Counted from the stretch's first letter, positions 43,243 to 52,155 are shown. The stretch is 64,000 nucleotides of DNA from JAWRCU01 sp033542235 (GCF_033542235.1 NZ_JAWRCU010000006.1:331782-395781), one strand, 5' to 3'. The notes: a model not told the origin generated them from the sequence alone. Made by a program: numbers and translations.

Positions 43243-43367
43243 TATAGCGCACAATGATGCGCTTGGTTAAGGCACACGACTTGCCCTCAGCTGACAGGTG
43301 GGTACGGTTGTATTGACCCGTCACGATCTCCAGCCTGAGCGATTTCCCAATTCTGGAATGTCCGAAC

Positions 43368-44135
43368 TCAGGTTAGCACCGGCCCGCGGACAAGGCCATC
43401 GAATCGTACACGCATGGCGTGCCCTCGCCAAAGCGGTTCGGGCGGAATGATGTAGTCGGGGTCGAAGGCATCATCGGCGCTCGCGAACGCCACCGACGCG
43501 AAGTACCCGACCTTCCCAAGCGATGCACAGGATTCGGCGATGCGCTCCCAATCTGCCGGCGGGCCCGCCGCCGGGGCCGGGTACCGCACCGCCCGCACAA
43601 CGACCCATTCCGGCTCGCTGTCGCCGACGAACCAGACCGAGGGCTCGATTTCGGGGTTGCCGCTCCACGACATCAGTTCCTTTCCGGCCCCTGTCAAATG
43701 TTCCCGCACGACCTGGACGGCGGCATCGTGGACCTCCCAATCCGTCATCTCGATGCGTTCATCGCTCACGAGCGCGACCGGATCGACCGGCAACTCGGTG
43801 AGAGCGCTCAGCAGTCCCCAGCCGGATGCTTCGGTTGTCCATTTGCCGGCGTGACTGCGCATCGGCATGACGCAGGCGTGTCCGTTGCAGCCTTCGGCGA
43901 TGCGCGCGAGCCCCCTTCGGCTGCCGGGCACATCAAGCTCGTCATCCACATCCTCGATCCGAACGAAGAAAAGCTGATTGCCGAGGCGGAAGGACAAGTG
44001 CTCCAGATAGGGCGGCGTGAGCGTCGCCTTGAGCCAGCTTATCGGTCCCTGCGCCTGCGCCTGAATGTGCTGCCCGGCAGCCTGCCAACAGCGTGCAAAC
44101 TCGCCCGAAATTTCGGGTGTTTCGATCTTGTACAT
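43368..44135 (-). CDS. Conserved hypothetical protein
   Basis: A 255-residue protein I do not recognise. It begins MYKIETPEISGEFARCWQAA at 44135. No signal peptide or membrane segment is visible. It is rich in tryptophan and acidic residues, with blocks HLSFRLGNQLFFVRIEDVDD and MTDWEVHDAAVQVVREHLTG and a proline-rich end (DYIIPPEPLWRGHAMRVRFD). The open frame continues to 44441, but that part translates the inverted repeat at 44284-44440 and is rejected. It stands alone between the toxin-antitoxin pair and the GntR gene. Confidence is in the coding call, not in any function. Confidence 0.65.
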   Translation of the reverse strand: MYKIETPEISGEFARCWQAAGQHIQAQAQGPISWLKATLTPPYLEHLSFRLGNQLFFVRIEDVDDELDVPGSRRGLARIAEGCNGHACVMPMRSHAGKWTTEASGWGLLSALTELPVDPVALVSDERIEMTDWEVHDAAVQVVREHLTGAGKELMSWSGNPEIEPSVWFVGDSEPEWVVVRAVRYPAPAAGPPADWERIAESCASLGKVGYFASVAFASADDAFDPDYIIPPEPLWRGHAMRVRFDGLVRGPVLT

Positions 44136-44283
44136 GGCCTTGATTTCCCCCACGAATAGACCGCAATCTACCGTTTTCGCCTGCGGAAGTCGCGGATAGC
44201 GTGCGTAAACTGCTGAATGGACACGCCGGTACCTTTCGGCCGGCGAGGCGGTGGGGGTAGTTGAGGATAGGTCGGCGGGACAG

Positions 44284-44440
44284 CGCCCCCCTCTGTCCTG
44301 CCGGACATCTCCCGCACAAGGGGGGAGATTGGCAGTCTTCGAGGGTTTCGCCAATCTCAAACGCAGGCGATCGGCGAAATCCAATCGGCAGTCCCATCTC
44401 CCCCTTGTGGGGGAGATGTCCGGCAGGACGGAGGGGGGCA
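44284..44440. repeat. Large inverted-repeat intergenic element
   Basis: About 48 bases at 44284-44332 recur in inverse at 44393-44440 with very few mismatches. Shared blocks include GTCCTGCCGGACATCTCCC and CACAAGGGGG. The 60-base centre contains a smaller repeat of TTTCGCC and GGCGAAA. It is a palindromic element of the type scattered through rhizobial genomes and folds into a long stem. It fills most of the 335-base gap 44136-44470, which has no gene. Confidence 0.8.
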
Positions 44441-44470
44441 ACGTAGGGCGCTATTTTTCCGCTGTCCCCT

Positions 44471-45193
44471 CTACGGAGAGCCGCTCAATCCTGAGTTCCG
44501 ATGCAGCATCATGCGCCGAAAGCTCATCGAGATATGAGCTCTCCTGATGTGGCCGATCGATTCCCAATCACCGATCTCGGCGGCAGCAAGTACCTCCATC
44601 ATCTCGCGGCGGAAGGCGGTGAATTCCTCCACAAGGCCTAGTTGCGGCATCATCTTCAGCACGACGCGCGCGACTTGGAAGTAGAGGCGCTCGGTGATCT
44701 CGCGCAGCGGCTGGTTTCCGGTCATCGCGGTGAGCTCGTAGAAGAAGTCCATGTTGAGGCGCAGGAACGCACGCTGATCCGGATTGAGCATATCGGCGTC
44801 GCAGCGCTTGATCAGAGCGCGGATGCGGTCGAGATCCTCGACCGTGCGCGGGATCGGCGAAAGCTTGCCGACCAGTTCCGCCAATTCCAGCCGCAGGTGA
44901 TAGACCTGCTGCAGTTCCTCGACGTCGACATCGGTGACTATGGTGCCGACGCCATGAACGGACTGGACCAGACCCTCGGCTTCGAGCCGCGCCAGTACAC
45001 GGCGGACGGGCGTGCGGCTGATCTCGAATTCCTTGGCCAGCTCCTCCTCGGAGAGATGGGTTCCCGGCGGATAGTCGAGCAGACAGATCCGGTCGCGCAG
45101 TATGAGGTAAATGCGCTCGAAGCGTTCACGGGCCGACGGCGGGCGCGGCTGGGGCTGCGCCGCATCCGGCACAGCGTCCTCATCAAAGCTCAT
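44471..45193 (-). CDS. GntR-family transcriptional regulator (FCD type)
   Basis: A 240-residue regulator. The N-terminal winged helix is seen in GTHLSEEELAKEFEISRTPV then RRVLARLEAEGLVQSVHGVG; the C-terminal FCD domain is helical, with LRLNMDFFYELTAMTGNQPL holding a probable metal/ligand residue set. FCD regulators sense carboxylates and bind TTGT-N2-ACAA-like palindromes; two fitting sites lie between ehuB and the hydrolase genes at 48349-48454. Its ATG overlaps the ehuA stop by four bases, so it is co-transcribed with the importer it probably controls. Confidence 0.92.
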   Translation of the reverse strand: MSFDEDAVPDAAQPQPRPPSARERFERIYLILRDRICLLDYPPGTHLSEEELAKEFEISRTPVRRVLARLEAEGLVQSVHGVGTIVTDVDVEELQQVYHLRLELAELVGKLSPIPRTVEDLDRIRALIKRCDADMLNPDQRAFLRLNMDFFYELTAMTGNQPLREITERLYFQVARVVLKMMPQLGLVEEFTAFRREMMEVLAAAEIGDWESIGHIRRAHISMSFRRMMLHRNSGLSGSP

Positions 45194-45969
45194 CCTGCCT
45201 CCAGGACGGCGCGCAGGAACTGACGCGTCCGGTCGTTCTTGGGGGAACCGAACAGCTCGTTCGGAGGTCCCTGCTCGCAGATCTTGCCGCCATAGAAGAA
45301 GCAAACCCGATCCGAGAACTCCTTGGCGAAGCCCATCTGGTGCGTGACCATGAGCATCGTCAGGTCGTGCTCGCGCCCGAGCTGCCTGATCACCTGCAGC
45401 ACTTCACCGACAAGCTCGGGATCGAGCGCCGAGGTCACCTCGTCGAACAGCATGATCTTGGGGCGCATGGCACAGGCGCGGGCGATGGCGACACGCTGCT
45501 GCTGGCCGCCGGAAAGCTGCGAGGGATAATGCCCCTTCTTCTCCGAAAGCCCGACCATGTCGAGCAGTTGGGCCGCTCGCTCCTCCGCGTCCTTGCGCTT
45601 CATGCCGAGCACCGTCATCGGCGCCTCGATGCAGTTCTGCAGGGCCGTCATGTGCGGGAACAGGTTGAACGACTGGAAGACCATGCCGATCTTGGCGCGC
45701 ACACGGCGGATATGGCCGAGGTCTGCCGGGACGAGCGTTCCGTTCTTCTTCATGTGCGTGAGCGGCTCGCCTTCGACCCAGATGACGCCGTCGTTGATCT
45801 TCTCCAGCGTCATGAGCATGCGCAGCACAGTGGTCTTGCCGGAACCCGAAGGGCCGATGATGGAGACCTTTTCGCCGCGGGCGATGTCGAGATTGAGCCC
45901 GTCGAGAACGGTGAGCGCGCCGTAGCGCTTCGATACGTTATCGAAACGGACCATGGGTTCTACCTTCAT
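45190..45969 (-). CDS. ehuA: Ectoine/hydroxyectoine-type ABC transporter ATPase
   Basis: A 259-residue ATPase of the polar amino acid family. It has Walker A GPSGSGKTT (near residue 37), Q-loop VFQSFNLFPHM, signature LSGGQQQRVAIARA, Walker B IMLFDEVTSALDPE and the H-loop in MLMVTHQMGFA. The insertion ERVxx-like VEGEPLTHMKKNGTLV between strands matches EhuA proteins rather than generic GlnQ. The start at 45969 overlaps the ehuD stop (ATGA). It powers uptake by the two permeases and binding protein encoded just upstream on the same strand. Confidence 0.88.
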   Translation of the reverse strand: MKVEPMVRFDNVSKRYGALTVLDGLNLDIARGEKVSIIGPSGSGKTTVLRMLMTLEKINDGVIWVEGEPLTHMKKNGTLVPADLGHIRRVRAKIGMVFQSFNLFPHMTALQNCIEAPMTVLGMKRKDAEERAAQLLDMVGLSEKKGHYPSQLSGGQQQRVAIARACAMRPKIMLFDEVTSALDPELVGEVLQVIRQLGREHDLTMLMVTHQMGFAKEFSDRVCFFYGGKICEQGPPNELFGSPKNDRTRQFLRAVLEAG

Positions 45970-46625
45970 CGGATGGTTCTCCGGTTGAGCAGGCGTTCGA
46001 CTGCCCGGATCATTGCGGCCGAGACCAGGCTCATTGCCAGGAAGAACAGCCCGACGAGCGTCATCGGCTCCGTATAGCGGAACGTCTCCGAGCCGATGAT
46101 CTTGGCCGTCTGCATCATTTCCAGAACAGCGATGGCGGAAAGCAGCGGCGTCTCCTTGAACAGCGCGACGAGATAGTTGCCGAGAGCAGGCACGACCGGC
46201 GGGATAGCCTGCGGGATGATGATGTCGCGGAACGTGGTCAATGGTGAGAGGTTGAGGGCGATCGAGGCCTCCCACTGGCCGCGAGGAATATTGTCGAAGC
46301 CGGCGCGATAAACCTCCGAGCAATAGGCTGCATAGTGGAGGCCGATCGCCAGCACGCCGGCCGTGAAAGCATCAAGCACGACACCGAATTTCGGGAAGAC
46401 GAAATAGAGGAAGAATATCTGGATGAGAAGCGGCGTCGAGCGGATCAGCTCAACCAGCACCGAGATCGGCCAGCTTGTCCATGGCACGGCGATGCGGATA
46501 ACCGCCAGCACGAGTCCGAGCGAAGCGGCGATGACAAATCCCAGCAGCGTCGCCTCGATGGTGACGATCGCGGCGCGCGCGAGGGTAGGCAGTATCTCCA
46601 GGACAAAACTCCAATCCCAGATCAT
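45966..46625 (-). CDS. ehuD: Ehu-type ABC transporter permease (EhuD)
   Basis: A 219-residue inner-membrane permease. It starts MIWDWSFVLEILPTLARAAI at 46625, overlapping the ehuC stop, and has about five helices and the EAA loop EASIALNLSPLTTFRDIIIP. The gene is the second membrane subunit of a heterodimeric polar amino acid channel. Its order after EhuC and before EhuA is as in the Sinorhizobium ectoine locus. A longer reading to 47393 runs across ehuC in another frame and is a coding shadow. Confidence 0.88.
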   Translation of the reverse strand: MIWDWSFVLEILPTLARAAIVTIEATLLGFVIAASLGLVLAVIRIAVPWTSWPISVLVELIRSTPLLIQIFFLYFVFPKFGVVLDAFTAGVLAIGLHYAAYCSEVYRAGFDNIPRGQWEASIALNLSPLTTFRDIIIPQAIPPVVPALGNYLVALFKETPLLSAIAVLEMMQTAKIIGSETFRYTEPMTLVGLFFLAMSLVSAAMIRAVERLLNRRTIR

Positions 46626-47350
46626 ACCGCCCTCCCACGAGCGAGACCGACCGACGCCCGCTTTTCCAGCAACCGCATGCCGATGGTGAGCATGAGCGAC
46701 ATGGCGAGGTAGATCAGCAGCACCATCGTGAAGATGGGCACCGTCTTGAACGTGCTCTGGTTCATCTGCTGCGCCTTGAAGGCGAGGTCGGAAAGCGTGA
46801 TCAACGAGACCAGCGCGGTCGATTTCAGCAATTCGATGAAGAGGTTGCCCCAGGGCGGGATCATCGCCACGAATGCCTGCGGCAGGATGATCCGGCGCAG
46901 CATCTGGGCCTGGCTCATATTCAGCGCCGTCGACGCCTCCCATTGCCCGCGCGGAACGGACTGGATCGCGCCGCGCACGCATTCCGACCCGTAGGCGCCG
47001 ACGTTCAATCCGAGAGCCAGGACCGCGACCGTGAAGGCGTCGAGCAGGATGCCGAACTCCGGCAGCACGAAAAACAGCCAGAAGAGCTGCACCAGCGCCG
47101 AGGTGCCTCGGAAAATTTCTACATAGGCCGTGGCGAGCCATCTGAGCGGGAGCGCACCGTAGAGACGGGCGAGCGCGGCGAGCACGCCCATGACCACCGC
47201 AAGGATGCTGCCGAGGGCGGCGATTTCCAGCGTGAGCACCGCCCCCTGGAGCAAACCTGGCAAGAAAATGCTGTACGCCTGCTGCGTCGCCAAGAGCGCG
47301 ACAGCCGCGACGGCAGCGATCAGCATGGCAACGAGCGTGCCGATCCCCAT
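46622..47350 (-). CDS. ehuC: Ehu-type ABC transporter permease (EhuC)
   Basis: A 242-residue inner-membrane permease with an N-terminal helix (IGTLVAMLIAAVAAVALLAT), the EIFRGTSALVQLFWLFFVLP segment and the EAA loop EASTALNMSQAQMLRRIILP. The EIFRGTSALVQLFW block is characteristic of EhuC. It follows the binding-protein gene by 54 bases and overlaps ehuD. With EhuA and EhuD it forms the translocation channel. Confidence 0.88.
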   Translation of the reverse strand: MGIGTLVAMLIAAVAAVALLATQQAYSIFLPGLLQGAVLTLEIAALGSILAVVMGVLAALARLYGALPLRWLATAYVEIFRGTSALVQLFWLFFVLPEFGILLDAFTVAVLALGLNVGAYGSECVRGAIQSVPRGQWEASTALNMSQAQMLRRIILPQAFVAMIPPWGNLFIELLKSTALVSLITLSDLAFKAQQMNQSTFKTVPIFTMVLLIYLAMSLMLTIGMRLLEKRASVGLARGRAV

Positions 47351-47404
47351 CTGCTTCTCCAGAAAAAGAGGGCGGCACTTTCGCGCCGCCCATCAGCTGG
47401 GATC

Positions 47405-48274
47405 CTATTTACCGGCGCACAGGTCGGCCGTCGTCTTGTTCGGCAGGTAGTCCTTCCCGAAGCCGAACTGCTCGACCAACGCGATGTGCTCGGGCGAGCC
47501 GATGAATTTCTTGAGCTCGGCGTTGAATGCTTCCTGAAGATCGGTGTCTTCCTTGCGGAAGCCGAAGCCGCCATGGCCCTTCACCGACTTCCCGGCGACC
47601 TCGCCGAACGGCTTGGTCGATTCGACGCCATCGGCCTTCTTGGCCATATCGGCGATCGAAAGCGCCGTCAGTGAGGCGGCATCGGCGCGGCCGGACTGCA
47701 CTGCGGCGACCAGGCTCGACTGATCAGGCAGAATTACGAGCTGGCCCTCGCCAATGCCGGCGTCCTTCGCATAGCCAGCCTCGACGGCGCCGGCCATCAC
47801 GGCGAGCTTGAGATCAGGATTGTCCTTGATGCTCGAATAATCCTTGATGCCCTTCGGATTGCCCTTTGTCACCAGCATGGCCTGGCCGATGCCGTAGGAA
47901 GGCTCCGAGAAGTTGATCTCGGCGCAGCGCTTTGGATTGATGAACATGCCGGCAGCGATGATGTCGAAACGGCCGGCCTTCAGGCCCGGAATGAGCGAAC
48001 CGAACTCGGTGAGCACGCCGTCGACCTGTTGGATGCCCATCTTGGCGAGCACCGCCTTGGCGACTTCCGGCGCCTCGCCGGTCAGCTTCCCGTCGGGAGT
48101 GGCATAACCGAACGGCGCCTCGTTGGCGAAACCGACGCGGATGTAGCCCTGCGCCTTGGCGCGCTCGAGCGTCGATTCAGCATGCGCCGGGAGCGATGCG
48201 AATGAAGTCACGGCAAGCACCAGGGCGGCACCAGCCTTCACAACCATACGGCGAGATATCGTTAACTTGTCCAT
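47405..48274 (-). CDS. ehuB: Ehu-type periplasmic substrate-binding protein
   Basis: A 289-residue secreted binding protein. The signal region MDKLTISRRMVVKAGAALVL has an RR pair and a hydrophobic stretch ending at PAHAES. The mature protein begins LERAKAQGYIRVGFANEAPF and contains EFGSLIPGLKAGRFDIIAAG and INPKRCAEINFSEP, strongly recalling EhuB (ectoine/hydroxyectoine binding), which has a similar GLxAGRxDMIxAGxFMxPxRC stretch. The residues that would set ligand specificity cannot be judged by eye. The ATG at 48274 has AAAGGGGAA upstream. It is first in the importer operon, with the GntR sites before it. Confidence 0.85.
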   Translation of the reverse strand: MDKLTISRRMVVKAGAALVLAVTSFASLPAHAESTLERAKAQGYIRVGFANEAPFGYATPDGKLTGEAPEVAKAVLAKMGIQQVDGVLTEFGSLIPGLKAGRFDIIAAGMFINPKRCAEINFSEPSYGIGQAMLVTKGNPKGIKDYSSIKDNPDLKLAVMAGAVEAGYAKDAGIGEGQLVILPDQSSLVAAVQSGRADAASLTALSIADMAKKADGVESTKPFGEVAGKSVKGHGGFGFRKEDTDLQEAFNAELKKFIGSPEHIALVEQFGFGKDYLPNKTTADLCAGK

Positions 48275-48348
48275 GAGTTCCCCTTTGGCCTTGCGTTTGC
48301 CTTACCCGGATCGACCGTTCGTGAGACGTGTTCACCAGGTTCGATAAG

Positions 48349-48454
48349 ACGTATACAACTCCCCTGGACATCTCGCAAGACAGGATGTAATACCACCAGA
48401 AATCCGACCGATATGCGACGTTGGATGACGCAATCGCAGGTTAGTTGTGCACAA
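48349..48454. promoter_or_regulatory. Two candidate GntR operators between ehuB and the hydrolase genes
   Basis: TTGTGCACAA at 48445-48454 is a perfect ten-base palindrome. ACGTATACAA at 48349-48358 reads TTGTATACGT on the other strand, a close copy of TTGTNNACAA. They lie in the 249-base gap between the divergent ehuB and hydrolase operons, as expected for a shared FCD-GntR regulator. Confidence 0.55.
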
Positions 48455-48523
48455 TTAGTAAGCGAGTGCATGACGTTGCGGAACACTCGCGTTGGGGAAG
48501 ATGACGGCATCCCGGGGAGAGAT

Positions 48524-49705
48524 GTGAGCGGTCCGAGGGCATTCACGGAAGCCGAATATGCAAGCCGCCTCGCAGGCGTGAAGCAGCGCATGCAGAAGGC
48601 CGGTTTCGACGTCATCATCTGCCAGGACCCGGCCAATATGTGCTGGCTGACCGGCTATGACGGCTGGTCCTTCTATGTGCCGCAATGCGTGCTTGTTCAC
48701 CTCGACGAGGAGCGGCCGATTTGGTTCGGCAGGGCCCAGGACGCGAAGAGCGCTGGGATGACAACCGGCCTGCCCGATCGCAACATCGTTCCTTTCTCCG
48801 AACGCTTGGTCCAGCAGCCGGTCGAGCATCCCTATGATGAGCTAGCCGAACTCATCCGCATGCGCGGCTGGGGAAAGTCGCGGATCGGCGTCGAGATGGA
48901 CGCGCACTATTATGCTGCGCGCTGCCACGCCCATCTCGTCGCGGGCCTGCCGGACGCGCGCTTCGCCAATAACCATGACCTGGTGAACTGGGCCCGCCTG
49001 GTGAAGTCCGATGCGGAGCTGGCGCTGATCCGCGAGGCCGGCGAGATCTGCAGTCATGCCATGAACCGCGCCATCGAAAAGATGCGGCCCGGCGTCCCAC
49101 AGAACCATGTCATCGCCGAGATTTATCATGCGCAGATCATGGGCCTGCCCGGCACCGGCGGCGACTACACCGCGATCTGCCCCCTGATGCCGGTCGGCGA
49201 AGGCACCAGCACGCCGCATCTCACCTGGTCCGACGAGCCCTTGCCCGACAGCGGCCTCGCTATCCTGGAGATTGCCGGCGTCAGGAAGCGCTATCACGCC
49301 GCGCTAACCAGGACCGTCCATTTCGGCAAGCCGCCCGACGCAATCCTCGATATGGCCAAGGCAATCGTCGAAGCCGTCGATGCCGGCCTCGAAATGGCGA
49401 AGCCCGGCAACACCTGCGAGCAGGTCGAAGCCGCGTGGCAGGCCGTGCTCAGGGGGAACGGCCTCAAGAAAGAAAGCCGCGTCGGCTATCCCGTCGGCCT
49501 CGCCTATCCGCCCGATTGGGGCGAACGCACAGCGAGTCTCAGGCCGGGCGACACCACCGTGCTCGAGCCCGGCATGTGCTTCCACTTCATGGCCGGCGTC
49601 TGGCTCGATGCCTATGGCGTCGCCATTTCGGAATCCTTCGTCATCACCGATAGGGGCGGCGAGCGCCTGTGCGACGTGGCGCGCAAGCTCATCGTCATCG
49701 ACTGA
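48524..49705 (+). CDS. Ectoine-hydrolase-like M24/creatinase-fold protein (EutD/DoeA family)
   Basis: A 393-residue cytoplasmic protein with a creatinase N-terminal domain (DPANMCWLTGYDGWSFYVPQ) and an M24 C-terminal domain. SRVGYPVGLAYPPDWGERTA and the following SLRPGDTTVLEPGMCFHFMAG match DoeA of Halomonas, which opens the ectoine ring. The two Asp metal ligands of true M24 peptidases are replaced (LEIAG and YHAALTRT), so it is probably metal-independent, like creatinase. GTG at 48524 follows GGGGAGAG and gives the family length; an ATG at 48470 lacks a good site. It faces ehuB across a shared promoter region. The substrate may be ectoine-like or another N-substituted amino acid, since later ectoine genes are absent. 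Confidence 0.83.
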   Translation: MSGPRAFTEAEYASRLAGVKQRMQKAGFDVIICQDPANMCWLTGYDGWSFYVPQCVLVHLDEERPIWFGRAQDAKSAGMTTGLPDRNIVPFSERLVQQPVEHPYDELAELIRMRGWGKSRIGVEMDAHYYAARCHAHLVAGLPDARFANNHDLVNWARLVKSDAELALIREAGEICSHAMNRAIEKMRPGVPQNHVIAEIYHAQIMGLPGTGGDYTAICPLMPVGEGTSTPHLTWSDEPLPDSGLAILEIAGVRKRYHAALTRTVHFGKPPDAILDMAKAIVEAVDAGLEMAKPGNTCEQVEAAWQAVLRGNGLKKESRVGYPVGLAYPPDWGERTASLRPGDTTVLEPGMCFHFMAGVWLDAYGVAISESFVITDRGGERLCDVARKLIVID

Positions 49706-49731
49706 ACGAACCCACACAACGAGGCCGCCTG

Positions 49732-50880
49732 ATGGAGCGCAATCCGTTTTCCGAAGCCGAGATCGCCGCACGCCTTTCGAAGGTCCGGGCGTCGATGGCA
49801 GAGCGCGAGCTCGACACCGCGATATTCGCCTCGCCCGAGAACATCTTCTATCTCACGGGGCTCGACCACTGGGGCTATTTCGCGCCGCACCTTTTGATCG
49901 TTCCGCTCGAAAGAAAGCCCGTCCTCGTCACGCGCGCGATGGAGAAGGTGACCATCGAGAAGCAGGTTAAGGCGGCGGAGTTCCGCGGCCATACCGATAG
50001 CGAAACCGCGGCCGACCTCGCCGCACGCGTTATCGTGGAGCTCGGCCTGTCGGGGGAGCGGATCGGCCTCGAATACTGGACATCCGGGCTGAGCCATGGC
50101 CTCGCCTTGAAGCTCGAGGCTCAGGTCGCCGCCAGATGGAGCGATGTCTCCGGGCTGGTGGACAAGATGCGGCTGGTGAAGAGCGCCGAGGAACAGGCGC
50201 TCATGCGACAGGCCGCTGAGGTGACGGACGCCACTGCCCAAGCCGCGATCGCGGCGATTTCAGATGGCGCATCCGAGCAGGAAGTCGTTGCACAAGCCAT
50301 GGCGGCGATGGTTCGGGCCGGCGGTCATGTGCCGGGCTTCGGCCCGTTCATCCGCCCGTCCGCCCGTCTCGGCGAAGAGCACACGACCTGGGGTTCCGGC
50401 GTCTATCGCAACGGCGAACCTGTCTTCCTGGAACTCGCAGGCTGCATCTCGCGCTACCACGCGCCGCTCGGGCGGCTCGTCCGCATCGGCAGCATCAGGC
50501 AAGAGGATGCGAGAATGGCCGAGGTGACGGCGAAAGCCTTCGACGCCGTCGTTGGGGCAATTCGGCCAGGTGCGAAAGCGCGCGACGTCTATGCTGCCTG
50601 GCAGGGCGTCGTCGACGAGGCCGGCCTGTCGCATTATCGCCGGCACCATTGCGGCTATTGCGTCGGGGTCGGCCAGCCGCCGTCCTGGACCGGCGGCAAC
50701 TCCGTAACGGGGTTGCGGCACGATTCCGATCTCCCGATCGAGACCGGGATGAGCTTCCACATTCTGTCATGGCTGATGGGCACGGGCCGCGGCGACGACT
50801 TCATCTCGAACACCGTGCTCCTCACCGAGACGGGTGCTGAAGTACTGACGCGCACGCCGACCGGTCCGATCGTTCGCTAA
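49732..50880 (+). CDS. Second M24/creatinase-fold hydrolase paralogue
   Basis: A 382-residue cytoplasmic protein of the same fold as the preceding gene. ASPENIFYLTGLDHWGYFAP opens the creatinase-like domain, and the M24-like domain has FLELAGCISRYHAPLGRLVR and HHCGYCVGVGQPPSW. The usual metal-ligand aspartates are again missing. It is 26 bases after the first hydrolase and 6 bases before soxB, with GAGG ahead of its ATG, so it is co-transcribed. Creatinase itself, which makes sarcosine and urea, belongs to this fold, and a sarcosine oxidase follows; this pairing suggests a substrate whose hydrolysis yields an N-methyl amino acid. Confidence 0.83.
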   Translation: MERNPFSEAEIAARLSKVRASMAERELDTAIFASPENIFYLTGLDHWGYFAPHLLIVPLERKPVLVTRAMEKVTIEKQVKAAEFRGHTDSETAADLAARVIVELGLSGERIGLEYWTSGLSHGLALKLEAQVAARWSDVSGLVDKMRLVKSAEEQALMRQAAEVTDATAQAAIAAISDGASEQEVVAQAMAAMVRAGGHVPGFGPFIRPSARLGEEHTTWGSGVYRNGEPVFLELAGCISRYHAPLGRLVRIGSIRQEDARMAEVTAKAFDAVVGAIRPGAKARDVYAAWQGVVDEAGLSHYRRHHCGYCVGVGQPPSWTGGNSVTGLRHDSDLPIETGMSFHILSWLMGTGRGDDFISNTVLLTETGAEVLTRTPTGPIVR

Positions 50881-50886
50881 CCCCTC

Positions 50887-52143
50887 ATGGCGCGCTACTC
50901 CGCATTCACGCTCTTCCGCAATGCGCTCAGCGGCCACAAGAACTGGCCGCGCGCCTGGCGCGCTGCGGAGCCCAAGCCCTCCTACGATGTGGTCATCATC
51001 GGCGGCGGCGGGCACGGCCTTGCGACCGCCTTCTACCTCGCCGAGAACCACGGCATCCGCAACGTCGCCGTGATCGAGAAAGGCTATATCGGCGGCGGCA
51101 ATGTCGGCCGCAACACCACCGTCATCCGCTCGAACTACCTGCTCGACGGCAACACCCAGTTCTACGAATTCTCGATGAAGCTCTGGGAGGGCATGACGCA
51201 GGCGCTGAACTTCAACGTGATGTTCTCGCAGCGCGGCCAGCTCGTGACCGCCCACTCCGCCGACCAGCTCGACGTCTTTGCGCATCGCGCCAACATCATG
51301 CGCCTGAACGGCATCGATGCCGATATCCTCGATCGTGAGGATGTTCGCCGGCTCACCCCCTATCTCGACTTCTCTGAGACCGCGCGATTCCCGATCCACG
51401 GCGCCATCTTCCAAGGCCGCGCAGGCACCGCCCGCCACGATGCCGTTGCCTGGGGCTATGCGCGTGCGGCCGATGGCCATGGCGTCGCCATCATCCAGAA
51501 TTGCGAGGTGACCGGCTTCATTCGAGACGGGGAGCGGATCGTCGGCGTGGAGACGACCAAGGGCCGGATCGGCGCCGGCAAGACCGGCATGGCCGTTGCC
51601 GGCCACACGTCGGTGCTCGGCAGCAAGGCAGGTCTCGAACTCCCGATCGAAAGCCATGTGCTGCAGGCCTTCGTCACCGAGCCGCTGAAGCCGCTGGTCG
51701 ATCATGTCGTCGCCTACGGGGCGGACCATTTCTACGTCAGCCAGTCCGACAAGGGCGGGCTGGTCTTCGGCGGCAATCTCGACGGCTACAATTCCTATGC
51801 CCAGCGGGGAAACCTCGGTGTGGTCCGTGAGGTAGCGGAAGCAGCCATCGCGCTGATGCCCTCCATGTCGCGACTGCGCATCCTGCGCCACTGGGGCGGC
51901 GTCATGGACATGACGCCTGATGCCAGCCCGATCATCTGCCCGACCCCGATCGAGGGCCTCTATCTCAACGGCGGCTGGTGCTACGGCGGCTTCAAGGCAA
52001 CACCGGCCTCCGGCTGGTGCTTTGCGCACACGATCGCGACCGGGAAGCCGCATCCGCTGGTCGCTCGCTACGGCCTCGACCGCTTCCGCGCCGGCAGCAT
52101 GATCGACGAGGCCGGCGCCGGCCCATTCGCCTGGCTGCAATAG
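50887..52143 (+). CDS. soxB: Sarcosine oxidase beta subunit family protein
   Basis: A 418-residue flavoprotein. An N-terminal FAD-binding motif VVIIGGGGHGLATAFYLAEN, the ARHDAVAWGYAR segment containing the histidine that carries covalent FMN in heterotetrameric sarcosine oxidase, and the C-terminal LNGGWCYGGFKATPASGWCF signature are present. It performs the oxidative N-demethylation half-reaction with the alpha subunit. Order soxB-soxD-soxA-soxG is the usual one. Related demethylases act on dimethylglycine or N-methylproline, so sarcosine is not proven. Confidence 0.92.
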   Translation: MARYSAFTLFRNALSGHKNWPRAWRAAEPKPSYDVVIIGGGGHGLATAFYLAENHGIRNVAVIEKGYIGGGNVGRNTTVIRSNYLLDGNTQFYEFSMKLWEGMTQALNFNVMFSQRGQLVTAHSADQLDVFAHRANIMRLNGIDADILDREDVRRLTPYLDFSETARFPIHGAIFQGRAGTARHDAVAWGYARAADGHGVAIIQNCEVTGFIRDGERIVGVETTKGRIGAGKTGMAVAGHTSVLGSKAGLELPIESHVLQAFVTEPLKPLVDHVVAYGADHFYVSQSDKGGLVFGGNLDGYNSYAQRGNLGVVREVAEAAIALMPSMSRLRILRHWGGVMDMTPDASPIICPTPIEGLYLNGGWCYGGFKATPASGWCFAHTIATGKPHPLVARYGLDRFRAGSMIDEAGAGPFAWLQ

Positions 52144-52155
52144 GGAGCGCGACCG

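Noticed and set aside
44136..44441. 102-residue N-terminal extension of the unknown protein at 43368
   Set aside because: Encoded by the inverted repeat; MPPSVLPDISPTRG-type starts are a known artefact of these palindromes.
46626..47393. N-terminal extension of ehuD
   Set aside because: It is the second reading frame of ehuC; ehuD starts at 46625 with an ATGA overlap.
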